64,000 nt of DNA, from positions 1,364,501 through 1,428,500 of the forward strand of contig JAMJFZ010000769.1 of NCBI GenBank assembly GCA_026225945.1. Reading direction: 5' to 3'. This DNA comes from Cricetomys ansorgei. Its lineage: Eukaryota > Chordata > Mammalia > Rodentia > Nesomyidae. The notes under the pieces were generated by a model that made no database searches, was not told the DNA's origin, and was given only the letters and a program-made list of their open reading frames with translations. Made by a program: the position numbers and the translations under genes. Positions within the stretch are counted from its first letter, which is position 1. Every line of letters starts with the position of its first letter. This document shows, in pieces, positions 29,713 to 41,560 of the stretch.

Positions 29713-30149
29713 ATAAGTATGGAAAATTTAAGGTGTATTTCATGATTTGGAGAATGTACTTTTACTTAGCTATAGGTTTTCTGGAGACAGTGTTTATCTT
29801 CATGAGTTTTCCAAACTCAGTAGTAAAACTCTGTGGATATACACGTCTAAAATATCTAAAAATTTGGTATTATACATGATTTCCAGTTTTTGATTATAGC
29901 ATTGAAGAGATTCTATTTATACTGGGGACAAATAAACAATCAAATAAATCTACTCTCATGTTTTCTTTTATATTTAATCTTATTGTTAACAACATTCTAG
30001 TAAGATGTAGAACTTAACAATTAATTTTATGTTATTTTAGGAATTTAAAAATTTAAAAACTACAATAATTATCTTGTAGTTTAATTGTAACAGGTATGGA
30101 GATTAAGTTATCACAACATAAATCGAAATGTATTTTATTTATCATTTTT

Positions 30150-30300
30150 ATTAATTTATTTTTCTTTTAGAAAATTCTCACTCTATAACCGTGGATGGTC
30201 TGAAACTCTCTAAGTATACCAGATTAGACTTAAACTCAGATATCAGCCTGCATCTATCTCCCTAGTGCTGAGATTAAAGACTTGTACCACCATGCCTGGC
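30150..30300 (-). mobile_element. Diverged B1 SINE
   Basis: ttctcactctataaccgtgg, cctagtgctgagattaaag and acttgtaccaccatgcctgg. Confidence 0.65.
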
Positions 30301-30475
30301 TATATGCATGAAAGAAATAATGAAGAAAGAGGTATGGATTTGAAAGAGAACAAGGAGGATGATATAGAGGGTTTGGCAGGAGAAAATGGGAGGGGAAATG
30401 ATGTAATTATATAATAATCACAAAAATAAGTTTAAAAATACATATGTATTTTAAAAAGAAAAAGTCTCAACATGT
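30300..30475 (+). mobile_element. LINE-1 3' tail fragment
   Basis: Purine-rich ggcaggagaaaatgggaggg followed by atgatgtaattatataataa, like the end of an old rodent L1. Confidence 0.5.
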
Positions 30476-31061
30476 CTTCAAGCGAAGACACAGAATCGGT
30501 CCTTGAAACTGACTATAAAAATTGTATTAGATTTACTTCCATACAATGAGTTATCATCTGGAAATTTAGTTTCAAAAGATACAATCAAGGATAGAATCAA
30601 ATGAATGTGAAATAAATGAATTAAGTATAATTATACTTAACTATTTCGAGGAAATATATTATTTCTTAAAAAATTATTTCTTAAAATTGCCAAATAAAAA
30701 AGCACATCTTTCAGGGTTATAGGATCCTGGTTTCAGGGGTATAGGATTCAGGTAACTGATAGATATACACATTCTCTCTAGTCTAATAATGATTGAACTG
30801 ATTTGAAAAAAAAATAATGTTACCTCCATTCACAATTTAGCTTAACATTCTTTGGTTTCTTAGACAATATCATCTGTTTGGCATTATCATATCATATACA
30901 TAAAAATCCTCTAAAATTAATTCTTACACTGATTGTACTTTTTTTTTCTGAAAAAAAATCTGTTGACAAGAATGCCATGATTGGCTCTTACTTATCAAAG
31001 CTATAAAAACAAGCAACATTTATATGCACATAATAGGGACCTGACAGGACTTTGCAATACT

Positions 31062-31091
31062 ATTCCTTCTTCTTCTTCTTCTTTTTGTTTT
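31062..31091 (+). repeat. (TTC)n / pyrimidine run
   Basis: Repeated ttc units running into poly-T. Confidence 0.8.
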
Positions 31092-31128
31092 TTTTTAGCT
31101 TTTCCCCAAATATAAGGATCAGAATTAA

Positions 31129-31132
31129 TGTG

Positions 31133-31194
<62 letters not shown>

Positions 31195-31200
31195 TGTGTT
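31129..31200 (+). repeat. (TG)n microsatellite
   Basis: About 36 units with three interruptions (ttt, tat, and the end). Confidence 0.97.
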
Positions 31201-31463
31201 TGGTTTAAATCTAACACTGCATCTTGTTATCATGAGTTAATATTCTTCTTTTCTTTGGGTTTCTAATTTGCTGTAATATGCAATTTATGACAGAGGAATC
31301 TGAACTGTGACACAGACAGCCTAGAATCACATCTCTTCCTCATCTTCTTCCATTTATTTACTGAAAAAGAAGCCCCCTCTGAATCTTATCCCTAATATCA
31401 ATACTTAACTACAAATGTAGGAAATTAGTGTTAGAATTCCAGAAGTTACAGAGAGACACACAA

Positions 31464-31700
31464 TTATTTAATTTTTTTCTCTACTTAATTTATTTCAAAT
31501 AACAAGAGACAGATTTAAGCTGTGGCCCTGAGACTTCTACTCGCCAGCTCCATCAGTCAGCCAGAGTTTGAGTCCTGAAGGTAATGGTATCCTTGCTGCT
31601 GCCATTTGATATCTGTAAAAGCTACAGTAAATTGCACTAAATGCTTCTGCTGCCTCTTTGGCAGAAAGGTGCACCGTCAGCTCAATCTCACCAGGTTCTG
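31464..31700 (-). other. Candidate alternative terminal exon or retrocopy 3' fragment
   Basis: Minus strand. A good 3' splice-site-like sequence (ttttcttgcttccttcag, AG at 31699-31698) precedes 161 nt of open frame ending in TAG at 31539-31537. AATAAA follows 43 nt later (31494-31489), then an A-rich run (about 31483-31470). If spliced from a phase-1 donor ending in G, as the upstream IL1RAPL1 exon must, the first codon is GAA. The tail is then 53 residues, beginning EPGEIELTVHLSAKEAAEAF and ending KLWLTDGAGE. I do not recognise this peptide. The frame also stays open about 7 codons 5' of the AG. With AATAAA and a short A-run, this equally fits a 5'-truncated processed pseudogene inserted in the intron. 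Which of the two it is cannot be decided from the sequence. Confidence 0.35.
31489..31494 (-). promoter_or_regulatory. AATAAA polyadenylation signal of the 31.5-kb segment
   Basis: A canonical hexamer on the minus strand, 43 nt after the TAG stop and followed 11-20 nt later by an A-rich run. It supports a genuine mRNA 3' end, either in situ or copied by retroposition. Confidence 0.4.
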
Positions 31701-31719
31701 AAGGAAGCAAGAAAATTGA

Positions 31720-34260
31720 TCATAAAAAATCATTTGCTATCTAAAATGAGAACAATGCTTGTCACACTGAAAGTTTTCAACTAGGCTGTGTTATTAGTGT
31801 GTCTTAAAGGGAAAAGGATACATTTTCCTTTAACTAGCATATTCTAATCATCAAAGTAGGAACATTTCTTATTTAATACAAGCATCTAACTAAATACCAT
31901 TTAGTCATTTCTAAAACTGCTGAGACCAGAAAGTCTCTCTCCACTAGAGGACACTCTTGAACTTATTGAGAATAATGAAAAACAAAAATCTAACAAGCCA
32001 AACAAACAAGCAGCAACAAAAATAACAACAAAAATCAACTCTTTTTCTAATTAAAATAAAATTTCTTCCTAATTAAAAAGTATCAGCATCCAGAGATCTT
32101 ACTTGATGTAATTAGGAAATAGTGAGCAATTTTTTCTTAAATAAGATGTTGAGTAGTAGGGGAATTTTAATTTTACTGCATCATTAATCATGTATATTAA
32201 AATCACTCTATGGTCATGGTAAAGATAAATGCTTTGCCAAAGACTACCCACTTAAGATAAAAGGAAAGTGGTTTACAAAACAGTTACCTTTTTTCAATAG
32301 TTATACTGTATAGCTTATTTTTTCAGAAAGCTTAAGGCCTTTATTCAAAAGCATATTATGTAAAGAAGAAAATCTCTTTTCTGTCTCCGCTCTCTGTGTC
32401 TCTTTCTCTGTATTCCCTGTCTGTCCCTGCCCTACTCTAGACAAGTTCTTTTAGAACTACCTCAAGACATTTTACTTAAAACAGAACTAGGACCTATGGC
32501 AGCAAAGAGTTGCCAGCCTCAAACTGTAGATAATTCTTCTGTACTCAGAGAGTTATTTGAAAACATTGAAAGAAATTGCAGTGACTGGCTATGGCTATGT
32601 TATGATCATAGTTGAAAGGGTATTCCTAAAAGGGTATTCCTGCAAGATCTGACATCTGCTCATATTTCAAGAGGAAAAAAAGGCATATGTTTTAAAACAT
32701 GCTAAACAAATCCAGCTCTTGTGTGAGATTTATTCAGCACACTACCTTGCCAAACCACTTATGTAAGAACAAAGTCATGCATGGCCAGGGAATAGATTGC
32801 TAAGATAATTTAAGTGACTACAAATAAGTTAGAGTTAACCAAGTTAATACTTGTTCATAGTACCCATGAGAATGTTCATTAACTGATAGTAATTATTACT
32901 AGAAAGCTGTTGTTATGGGATGGAAGCCTTTCTATAAATGATGGTTAGACTAAATTACCCAACTTAAGAATCAAAGAGTTGCATTTTAAAAACTGAGCAA
33001 GCTGTTGTAGATACTTTTGACACTGATGAAATAAAAAAAGGTCATAGTCAAGTGTTCCAGAACAGAGACAGAATCTTATAAAGTTGAAGGAAAGAAGGCA
33101 AGAAAATGAGAATATGAGGACCGCATTATGTTGGAGTAGTACACAGGTTCCTGGAAAGAATAAAATTTAGTTCCTGATAGCTGCATTCTTTCTGTGCCAA
33201 ATCAGAGTCCAAGGTGTCCACAATAATAAATGATGAGGAAAGGGATACAAAGAAATTTACCACCCAGTGTTACCTGATGGATTACTCAGGATCTTCCATA
33301 TGAGTGTTGAGAAGATGGGTATAAAATAAAAATTGATAAGGGGGTGGGGTCATAGCATTGGAGTGGAATTCATTCAACTGCCCTGAAATGGATTTGCTCA
33401 AAAAGGTACAGAGGAACTTTTAAATGATGTCTGAGAAGTGGGAGCAAGAATAAATTTCCTCCAGAGTTGAACAGTGGATGGAAAAAGTCATTCTATCTTT
33501 GTTTTCTGATGAAGACATCAGAACTGCTTATAATTTTTATCATTTAAAAATAGTTTCAAGTTATGCACAAGACATACATCTTCCTGTTACAAACAGAGGC
33601 TTTGTGATTTTGTGATGCTGTGAATTTTGTTATAATATCTAGTTAAAATATCTACTGTATTGTTGCTCTTATAATTGTATAGCTACTGTACTCCATCATT
33701 CTTTGATTCCTTCATCTCCTGTGATACATTCTTATCCTTCTAGAGTCTTGCATTCTTAAAACAAATTGCTACACTTCAGCATTCAACTATATTTAAACCA
33801 GCCATTAGAAATGCATCTGGAGTCAGCAATAAGCAAAGTACTTAGAACTCAGTATCACAATCAGTTGAAAGAAAAAAAAAACTAGAAGAAAGGAATGGGA
33901 AGGCATATGGAAAGGAGAAAACTGAAAAAAAGTTAGCACAGGAGATGCCAGTGCTGCTTTGATGGATAACAAAATAACCCTATCATCTTATTCAAATGTA
34001 AATAATTCTTATTTTTGTTACATATGGATTCACAGGTGCTATAATACTCTACTATGGGTGCTAGGTACACATGGTTTTCTCTATTTTTAAAATTATTTCT
34101 GCTTTTGTATTTTCTGCTTAGGTTGCTTTCTCCAAACTCAATCTGATAACTACTGAGGCAGTTACCACTAAGTATGTCCCAGTGTTTTCTAATTCTTTAT
34201 TCCCGTCACTATTATAGTTTCTAAAGTATTGTTGAATATATGGATACTCAGTTATAGGCT
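31720..34260. other. Intronic sequence, no gene seen
   Basis: No coding exon recognised. The preceding Ig exon of IL1RAPL1 was looked for and not found here. 32960-33500 may hold a very old repeat. Confidence 0.4.
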
Positions 34261-34264
34261 ACAT

Positions 34265-34600
34265 TTCTTAGTTTCTATCATAGTTACAATTGGTCATGTA
34301 ACTAAAACAAGGTTAATGAAATGAATGAAGAAGAGATGGGTGCAGTTCCCTGGTCATTTGCTTTATGATGAAGTCTATTCACGTTCCTACAGACAGATGT
34401 TTCCACAAACTGGTTTATGCCACATATGTGATGACAAATGCTAAGTCAACAAACTATAAGGAACCTGGGTCCCTAAATAACTTGATGAAACAGAATCACT
34501 TGCTTAGTCTGGGACAGCTCTCTTCTGAAATAGTAAAGGATTCCACTTTTAATTTATTGAAGTTATTGTATTTTCAGATATCCTTGTTAATTATCATAGT
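34265..34600 (+). mobile_element. Possible ancient interspersed repeat
   Basis: aattggtcatgtaactaaaa ... ggaacctgggtccctaaata ... resembles a widespread old mammalian repeat whose family I cannot name. The 93-codon frame 34365-34646 lies inside it and is not a gene. Confidence 0.35.
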
Positions 34601-34649
34601 TTTCCCTATCAGTACCTACACAATCATTTTTTTCTTCTTGCCTTGAAGA

Positions 34650-35560
34650 TTTTGTAGTGGCATTCTAAATCATGACTGTGTAGTAGTTGACTCACTTGGG
34701 ATCTAGACAAGAGCCATGCCTATCCCTTTATAATTTCCCAAAGTATCTGTGCACAAAATAGGAAAACTGAAACAAAAGACTCCATCTTTGATTAGAGAAA
34801 CACCACAATGTATTACTTAGACATTGGTTTATTTAAAGGTAACAATGTAAATAGACTCTGTCTCAAGTGTGTGTGCCTGTCTATACATCCATGTGTGACT
34901 TAAAAATGTGTTTGTTTTGTTTTTGTGAGAACAATTTGGGTTAAAGGGAAAGATCCACTTTGTCATATTTTGTGTTTACCTGAGTGTCCTAACACTCAAA
35001 GATTGAATGGATAAATCAGATGTATGCACCAAGCCTTCCTTTCTTATGTTTTTAAAAAATATAATTCACAATTCTCAGGTTTATTGGCTTTTGAGATTAA
35101 GTATTACTTTAGGCGTTTTTTATAAGCTTATAAAATATGGGTAGTGCAGGACATAGTGATAGCTCATGCCTGTTGTTTACTATTTAAAATATAAATGAGT
35201 AGTCAGTGAACTCACTGCTTACCCCTTCCTTCTTTCCTGCCTAAAATCCCACAGTTAGACTGTGGATGTTTGTTACCCCTCCATGAGGCTTAGTAAAATG
35301 TGTCTGACAGCTTCTTATTCTAAATCCCCAATGAAGTGCTTTACATTTTTTTCTTTGTCTATATTCCATGGAAAGAAATATGGTAACAGTTTGAACATTT
35401 GAACTGCAACAGTAGTTTGGACCACTGAAATTCCAAATGAGAGGGCATTTTCTGTATTGTGTTAATTAGGAAAAGTTTCGGAAGTTGGTAGCACACATGG
35501 ATATTTTCAATGCTTTAAGAATTTCCTGTTATTTTCATTATCACTCTAGGACCAAAGCTA
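34650..35560. other. Intronic sequence, no gene seen
   Basis: AT-rich. No element recognised. Confidence 0.45.
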
Positions 35561-35574
35561 TTTCAGTTCTTTTC

Positions 35575-36000
35575 ATTCTTTTTTAATTTTTTTTCTTTCT
35601 CACACAACTTATAGAATACAATCTGGGTTCCGCTCTTCCCCTGCCCTCACCCCCCAGCTCCTCCCATCTCTCCCAGATCTACTACCCCATCACCACCCAC
35701 AAACATCCCTCCTTCTCCTCAGAAAAGAACCATCCCCCCATTGTTACAGCACAATTAGGGCATGGCATAGCGGGATGGAATGAGGTCAGGCACCGATCCC
35801 TATATCAAGGGTGGGGAGAAAAAGGGTCTCAACGGCAGGTAAGAGGGTCAGAGATACCTCTACTCCTCCCTGCAAGAGTTTTCAAGGATACGAATCCAGA
35901 CAGGCATATTTAAGAAAGACATATCAATACCTTTTGCAACCTGTCTTCTCAGTCCATTCAAATAGTGGTATTTAAAAATCACCCATGGGTTCCTTTCAAT
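35575..36000. mobile_element. C-rich LINE-1-like segment
   Basis: cagctcctcccatctctccc, ctcctcagaaaagaaccatc and gagaaaaagggtctcaacgg recall a rodent repeat I associate with L1. Orientation and family unsure. The (ATAAAT)n array starts right after it. Confidence 0.45.
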
Positions 36001-36305
36001 ATAAGTATGAATATGAATATGAATATAAGTATAGGTATAAATATATAAATATAAATATAAATATAAATAAATATAAATATAAATATAAATATAAATATAA
36101 ATATAAATATAAATATAAATATAAATAAATATAAATATAAATATAAATATAAATATAAATATAAATATAAATATAAATATAAATATAAATATAAATATAA
36201 ATATAAAATATAAATATAAATATAAATATAAATATAAATATAAATATAAATATAAATATAAATATAAATATAAATATAAATATAAATATAAATATAAATA
36301 TAAAT
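36001..36305. repeat. (ATAAAT)n hexanucleotide array, about 300 bp
   Basis: About 45-50 units. The left edge holds decayed variants (gaatat, aagtat, aggtat). Two like interruptions (ataaataaat) lie about 58-60 bp apart, near 36063 and 36121, and a single slip occurs near 36205. The minus-strand 171-codon frame (YLYL, FIFI, YIYI runs) is an artefact of this array. Confidence 0.97.
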
Positions 36306-38880
36306 TTTGCCTTTTAGTCTTCTTTCCTGATCCTAGAACTTCAGGTTCCGTAGGTATTTTCTCACCATGCTTCAAATTATTTTATATCTAAGCATATAAG
36401 AAGCATATACCTTCTTCAGAAGCTTCAACTTTCTTCAGAAGTCTTTTCTTCTTTTTGGGATTATGATCACACTTTTTATCACTTTACTTCCCCACTCATA
36501 ATATTGTTTTTGCTCCAGGCCTTTGTGCTGAAGCAAGCATCACTAAAGCACATACATATAAGTGCCCATCTCCCATTTCCAGACAGACTGGTTACTCTTC
36601 TGTCAGTTACTGAGTGATTATTGTTGTTGTTTTTTTTTCTAACATGCTTTTAAGTGACACCTGTCTTATCCAGACAGTTTATAACCCTCAAGATGTGCTC
36701 AATGAAGGAGATTGCAGTGTATGAGACTTATCAGAATTGAATAAAAGGTTATCATTTGAGACTATCCTTACAACTTTCTTGTCTAAAAATATATTTTTCT
36801 GGTCTATTCTTTGTGCCTATTATTATTACTATTGCCTGTGATCTTTTCATTTATTTTCATATAAGCAACTCTCAAATGAAAAATGTAGAAGGAAATTAAA
36901 AGAATCAAATCTTATCTCTAGGAAATAGCCACTTGAATCATTGCATAAAGATGAATACTTTCTTCGAGATTTTTATGAAAGTGTCATATTAGTATTCTAC
37001 TTGTGGATATACTAATAAAGTTGTGTTGATGCCAGTATTTGGCATCTATATACCTATTTGGGTACTGTCATTCATGTAACTAAAAATAGCTATTACATCT
37101 AAATCTTTTGCATGAAATTTTATCAACAACCATCTAGCCTAAAGCAGAGAAAAAGAGTAAAGCTATTTGCTCATATCTAGGTGATTCTTTATAACATATT
37201 AACTCTTGGTATTAGCCAGGAGCATGCTAAATGTTGGAAGATTAGTAGTAAATGTTGCTGATGTGATGTGTATTATGAGTTAAATGTCATCTTGGATTAA
37301 TGAAAGAACTCATTGATCTGATTGACCAGATCATTCTGATAATTTAAGCTTCCTCAGGTTGTTTTCATCACTTATCTATATATAGCAAAACAACAAAAAA
37401 AGAAGGAAAACATAAACCTCCAAATAAGTTAGACTAGTAACATAGCCAGATTCTTGTGAGCAGAAATTCTAATCATGAAAATCCATTATATGCATGCATG
37501 GAATTCTGAAACAATAAAATTGAAATTGTGAAACACTATTTAATTAGTATGTTTTATGTATCTGTGCTTTTAAATGTCTCAAAAAGTGTAACTGTATAGA
37601 CTACAGATCACTAACACTCATTGGGAATGCCACAGTAACAGAACATGAACAAGTACTAGAATAGTCACGCTGCTCATCGGTGGTTAAAGATTGTGTTCCT
37701 CATTACAACTGAAAATTTTGAATCAGTTTTGCCAAGTTGGCATTTGTTATCACATTAGCATCCCTTTTCTATTTGTCTCTTACTTCAAAAGCAGTGTTTG
37801 GCAACTTGAAACCTTTCCACTTAAAGTTTTGTATTTTTTTTTTTAGTAACAATATAAAACTATAACCTGTGGTAATACTGTCTCCATTATGAGAGCCAAA
37901 GTAATATGAACAATATTTATAGTCTTTCCTAAATTTAAGTCAACACTGTTACCTCTGTATTTTTAACTGTTCTCAACTTTATGATAGCTTTGTAACTGTT
38001 TAGCTCTGTCAAACTGTATTTCCCAGAACTCCTTTACTTATGTACTTCTAGTCACAACAGGCTACTGGAGAATTTCTTTTAATGCTAGTGGAGAATAAAA
38101 AGGGCAGTAATGATTTAATAGTGTGTAAAGCATGCATGCATGCTTGTTGTTGTCTGCAACCTTGCCTCATTAGCATGAAACAATAGCTGAAACTACACTT
38201 CCTCATTTTTCCCCAAGATCTTCCTTCCGCATTTGATTGCTAGACGAGACAACTATGTGTTTGCTCCTTGAATCAACACAGGTTTCAGCCTACCTAATGG
38301 AATTCAGCCTTGTTTACAATGCTCTTCTCTCAATTTTAAATTTCAGCACTACATGTAGAGATACCTGTGGAAACTACTTTACTATTCATCCAGACTGTGT
38401 AAAGCAATTCTCTATAAAAAAATTCTCCCTCTTTCCCTCTTTCTCTTTTTCACATATACACATAGACATATGCACATACACATACAAGCAGTGGGACTCA
38501 TATATAATGCACTACTATTTTGCAACTTAGAACACTGGCTGATATAAAGGTATCACTCTCTTACCCTTAATAAAGAGTTCTGCTCTCTCAATCAGTTCTC
38601 CTCTAAGAATAGTTAAAGCTATTAGCTTGGTATGCATGCAGCATCATGTATCAAATGCTAAATACTGACTTTCTCTCCCACTGTGTTTCCCAGTCCTATT
38701 CCCAAATATATAACACTCTGAAGACTCATGTTGCATTTACTTGGTACAGTCTGAGAGCATTTGACTAAAACCAATTATTAGTTTGGGTAATTATGTTTTT
38801 TTTATTTCATTTACTCCATCTTTCTACATTCTTCATATGCTTTACATCTCTTCTTTAGGTCTGCTGCTACTGGAAAATAT
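36306..38880. other. Intronic sequence, no gene seen
   Basis: AT-rich, no recognised transposon. A 97-codon frame at 38237-38530 (+) has no motif. Confidence 0.45.
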
Positions 38881-39565
38881 AGATGGTAAAAGTGTTAAAG
38901 TCATTGAGATATCATTGTCTTCATCAACCCTCCCCACAAGGCTCAAGGATATATGCTGAAGAGGAAGAGGAAAGATGTTTTAAAGTCAAAGGTTATATTG
39001 ACTCCAAGGAAACAGTGTCTTCCAGATATAATAGGATTGACACACATATTATCTCACAGAGACTATGGCAGGACTCACAAGACCTACACAGAGGTTCTAA
39101 CCAGATGGGCTCCTAGCAATGAAAGGAGGAAGTAAACACGTAGTTCCATCCCTAACCAATAAGATATTTGTGATTGGTACCAGCTGGCAAAGGAAAAATA
39201 CATTTTTTACCCCAAAGGAGTTTCACTGGGTATATCAACCATACTCTATGGCAGGCCCCATGCCCAGGAGTGGTTGGCCTACACCAAATGAATTCTAATA
39301 TTTTTGAGGACTTTTTCTTTCATTATGCTTTGTTTTTCTTTTGCTTTTTTCTCCTATAGGTTTTTTTTATTTGTTTTGATTAATATTTTTGTTGGTTGTG
39401 TGTATGTATGATTCTTGTTTTTTTGTTTTTGCCTTTTGTTTCTTTTATTTTTTGAAAATGGGAGAGATAAAAAGCACAAAGTTGGGTACATAGTAAAATG
39501 GTGAAGGTCTGGAGGAGTTGGATGAGAAGAAAACATAATTTGAATATATTATATGAAAACAGTTT
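38881..39565 (+). mobile_element. LINE-1 3'UTR fragment
   Basis: Strong match to a remembered rodent L1 3'UTR: tccaaggaaacagtgtcttc, cagctggcaaaggaaaaata, ttcactgggtatatcaacca, ggcaggccccatgcccagga, then a T-rich block and gagttggatgagaagaaaac. The open frames over it are not genes. Confidence 0.85.
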
Positions 39566-39639
39566 TTCAACTTAAAAAAGGGATCCATAATTGATGCACA
39601 ACTGTGTAGTACTGAACTGTAAATGAGAAATTTATATCA

Positions 39640-40135
39640 TATCCTTTCCCCAAGCCTAGGGACTATTGAGGAAGTTGAGATGGAATGATTGTAAGAGCCA
39701 AGGTTAGGGATAACACCAGTGAAACAGTGTTTTCTACACAGGGCAGGGCAATTGCATTCATAAACTTACAGCAGTTCTGGCTGCCTGCATAACAGATATC
39801 CAAAAACAAGCCAGCCAAAATTCCAGCATGAATGGGGTTGGGGATCCCACAGCCTCATTCCTAGCTGAAGAGCTATTTTAAGTAGATGGCTCTTGGGAGA
39901 GGTACACTCAGTTGTCATTAAGGGATTGGCCCCTTGTAGGTCATTCACTTTTCAGTAGGTGGCCATACACCCATGAGTATGTTCATACCATAAATGGAAC
40001 TGAGTGGGCTATAAAAAAAGAAAAGAAAACAAAGTTGGAAAGAGGTAGAAGGTAGAGGAAGGGTCAGGAAGAAGTTAAATTGACAAATAAAGGGTGAATA
40101 AATTCAAAGCATATTGTATACTTGTATGGAATTCT
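39640..40135 (+). mobile_element. LINE-1 3'UTR fragment
   Basis: ggaatgattgtaagagccaa, caccagtgaaacagtgtttt, ccatacacccatgagtatgt and gtgggctataaaaaaag follow the rodent L1 3'UTR. It repeats the class of sequence in the preceding fragment, so it is a separate insertion or a nested copy. Confidence 0.8.
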
Positions 40136-40139
40136 CAAA

Positions 40140-40515
40140 TTGTCCCTTCTAGCTATGACAAGGAAACTAGACTCATGAAATTTCAACAACATGGCTGCCT
40201 AAATAAGACATGAACAACCTGAATAGCAGTTGATAATGTCTCAACCTAGATGAGAGAAAATTCATAGGGCTTTACCCCTAGATGAAGAACAGTGAACAGT
40301 TTTCTAGAGAGAACTTGTCTTCCAGAGGGATGAGCCCATTTGTTGGTAATCCAGTGCAAAATGGTCAGCTTTAGAAACATACTCAAGCAACACTGGACAG
40401 ATTCAAAAGGCTATATTTATAAGTTTACTAGTGTATATAATGTTTTAGAGGAGGAGGCAATGGATTTTGAAGGGAGGGCGATATGAGAAAAGTAGGAAAG
40501 TAGAGGAGGTGAGAA
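40140..40515 (+). mobile_element. LINE-1 3'UTR fragment
   Basis: caacatggctgcctaaataa, ctttacccctagatgaagaa and gtgcaaaatggtcagcttta belong to the Lx-type 3'UTR. It ends in a purine-rich tail. Confidence 0.75.
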
Positions 40516-40627
40516 ATATGTAAATACACATTTATTAAGTTTTCAAAAATTAAAATATATTAAAAGAAAAAATTTGTTATTGCATTTATAGTACAAGTTG
40601 AAGGGAGGGTTTAAGAAATAGAGAAAC

Positions 40628-40800
40628 AAATTAGGTGTGGTGACACATGCTTTTAATCACAGAATTCTGGTGGCAAAAGCAGGCACATCTCTGGAAGTTC
40701 AAGCCAGCCTGATCTACACAGAGTTCCAGAACAGTCATGTCTATAGGGCTACATAATGAGACTACCTCTCCCTGCCCTCAGAAAAAAAAGACAAGAAAAA
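40628..40800 (+). mobile_element. B1 SINE, diverged
   Basis: aggtgtggtgacacatgctt, ttcaagccagcctgatctac and ggctacataatgagactacc. Confidence 0.8.
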
Positions 40801-41150
40801 AGAATCTGTGTTCTAGTTAAAATGTATTATAAAATATCAGTTACTCATTATATGTGTATTATAACTTGGAAAAATATTATAGTATTATAGTATTATAGGA
40901 TTCATCTGTTTTCACTTTTTTTAAATCTATTTGAGTTAATAGAAATTAAAAACATCTAGAACTCTTTGAAAATGTTATTTGGTCTATTGAAAAAAGTAAA
41001 TTACTAAGTAAAAATCCTAAACTATTAGTTTTGGGAAAAAAAAACAAACAAACAGAAAACCTAAAACATTCATTTATCTAGTGACAATAACCCAGTAAAG
41101 AGTTTATGTGGAAAAAAGCTATTTCATTTAAGATATTAAGATACTGGTAA

Positions 41151-41300
41151 AGAATTGGGTGTGGTGGCACATCCCATCACTTTGGAGGTAGAGGCAGGCA
41201 GATCTCTATGTGTAGGATGACAGTCTGGTTTACATAAGCATTCTAGGGAATCCATCGCTACATAGTGAGACCATGTTTCAAAAAACAAAACAAAAAACTA
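41151..41300 (+). mobile_element. B1 SINE, diverged
   Basis: gggtgtggtggcacatccca, gaggcaggcagatctctatg and gctacatagtgagaccatgt, with an A-rich tail. Confidence 0.8.
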
Positions 41301-41407
41301 TAATAACATTTAGTTGGAATTTCCAAAATGCATTTTAAAGTTGGTCTATGTGTTAAAAATATGAAAACTGCCAATAATGCATGAAAATTACTAGCCATCT
41401 TATCTGA

Positions 41408-41560
41408 TTTTTTTTTTTTTCGAGACAGGGTTTCTCTGTTGTATCTCTAGCTGTCTTGGGACTCACTCCATAGACCAGGCTGGCCTTGAACTCATAGAGA
41501 TCCACCTTCCTCTGCCTCCCAAGTTCTGGGATTAAAGGCATGTGCCACCACTGCTCAGTT
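41408..41560 (-). mobile_element. B1 SINE
   Basis: Poly-T, then cgagacagggtttctctgtt, agaccaggctggccttgaac and gggattaaaggcatgtgcca. Faces the B1 at 41151-41300. Confidence 0.93.

Noticed and set aside
35860..36375. 171-codon minus-strand frame with YL, FI and YI repeats
   Set aside because: It is a translation of the (ATAAAT)n array, whose hexamer unit contains no stop in that frame.
38883..39359. Frames of 60-77 codons
   Set aside because: They lie within a LINE-1 3'UTR, which is noncoding.
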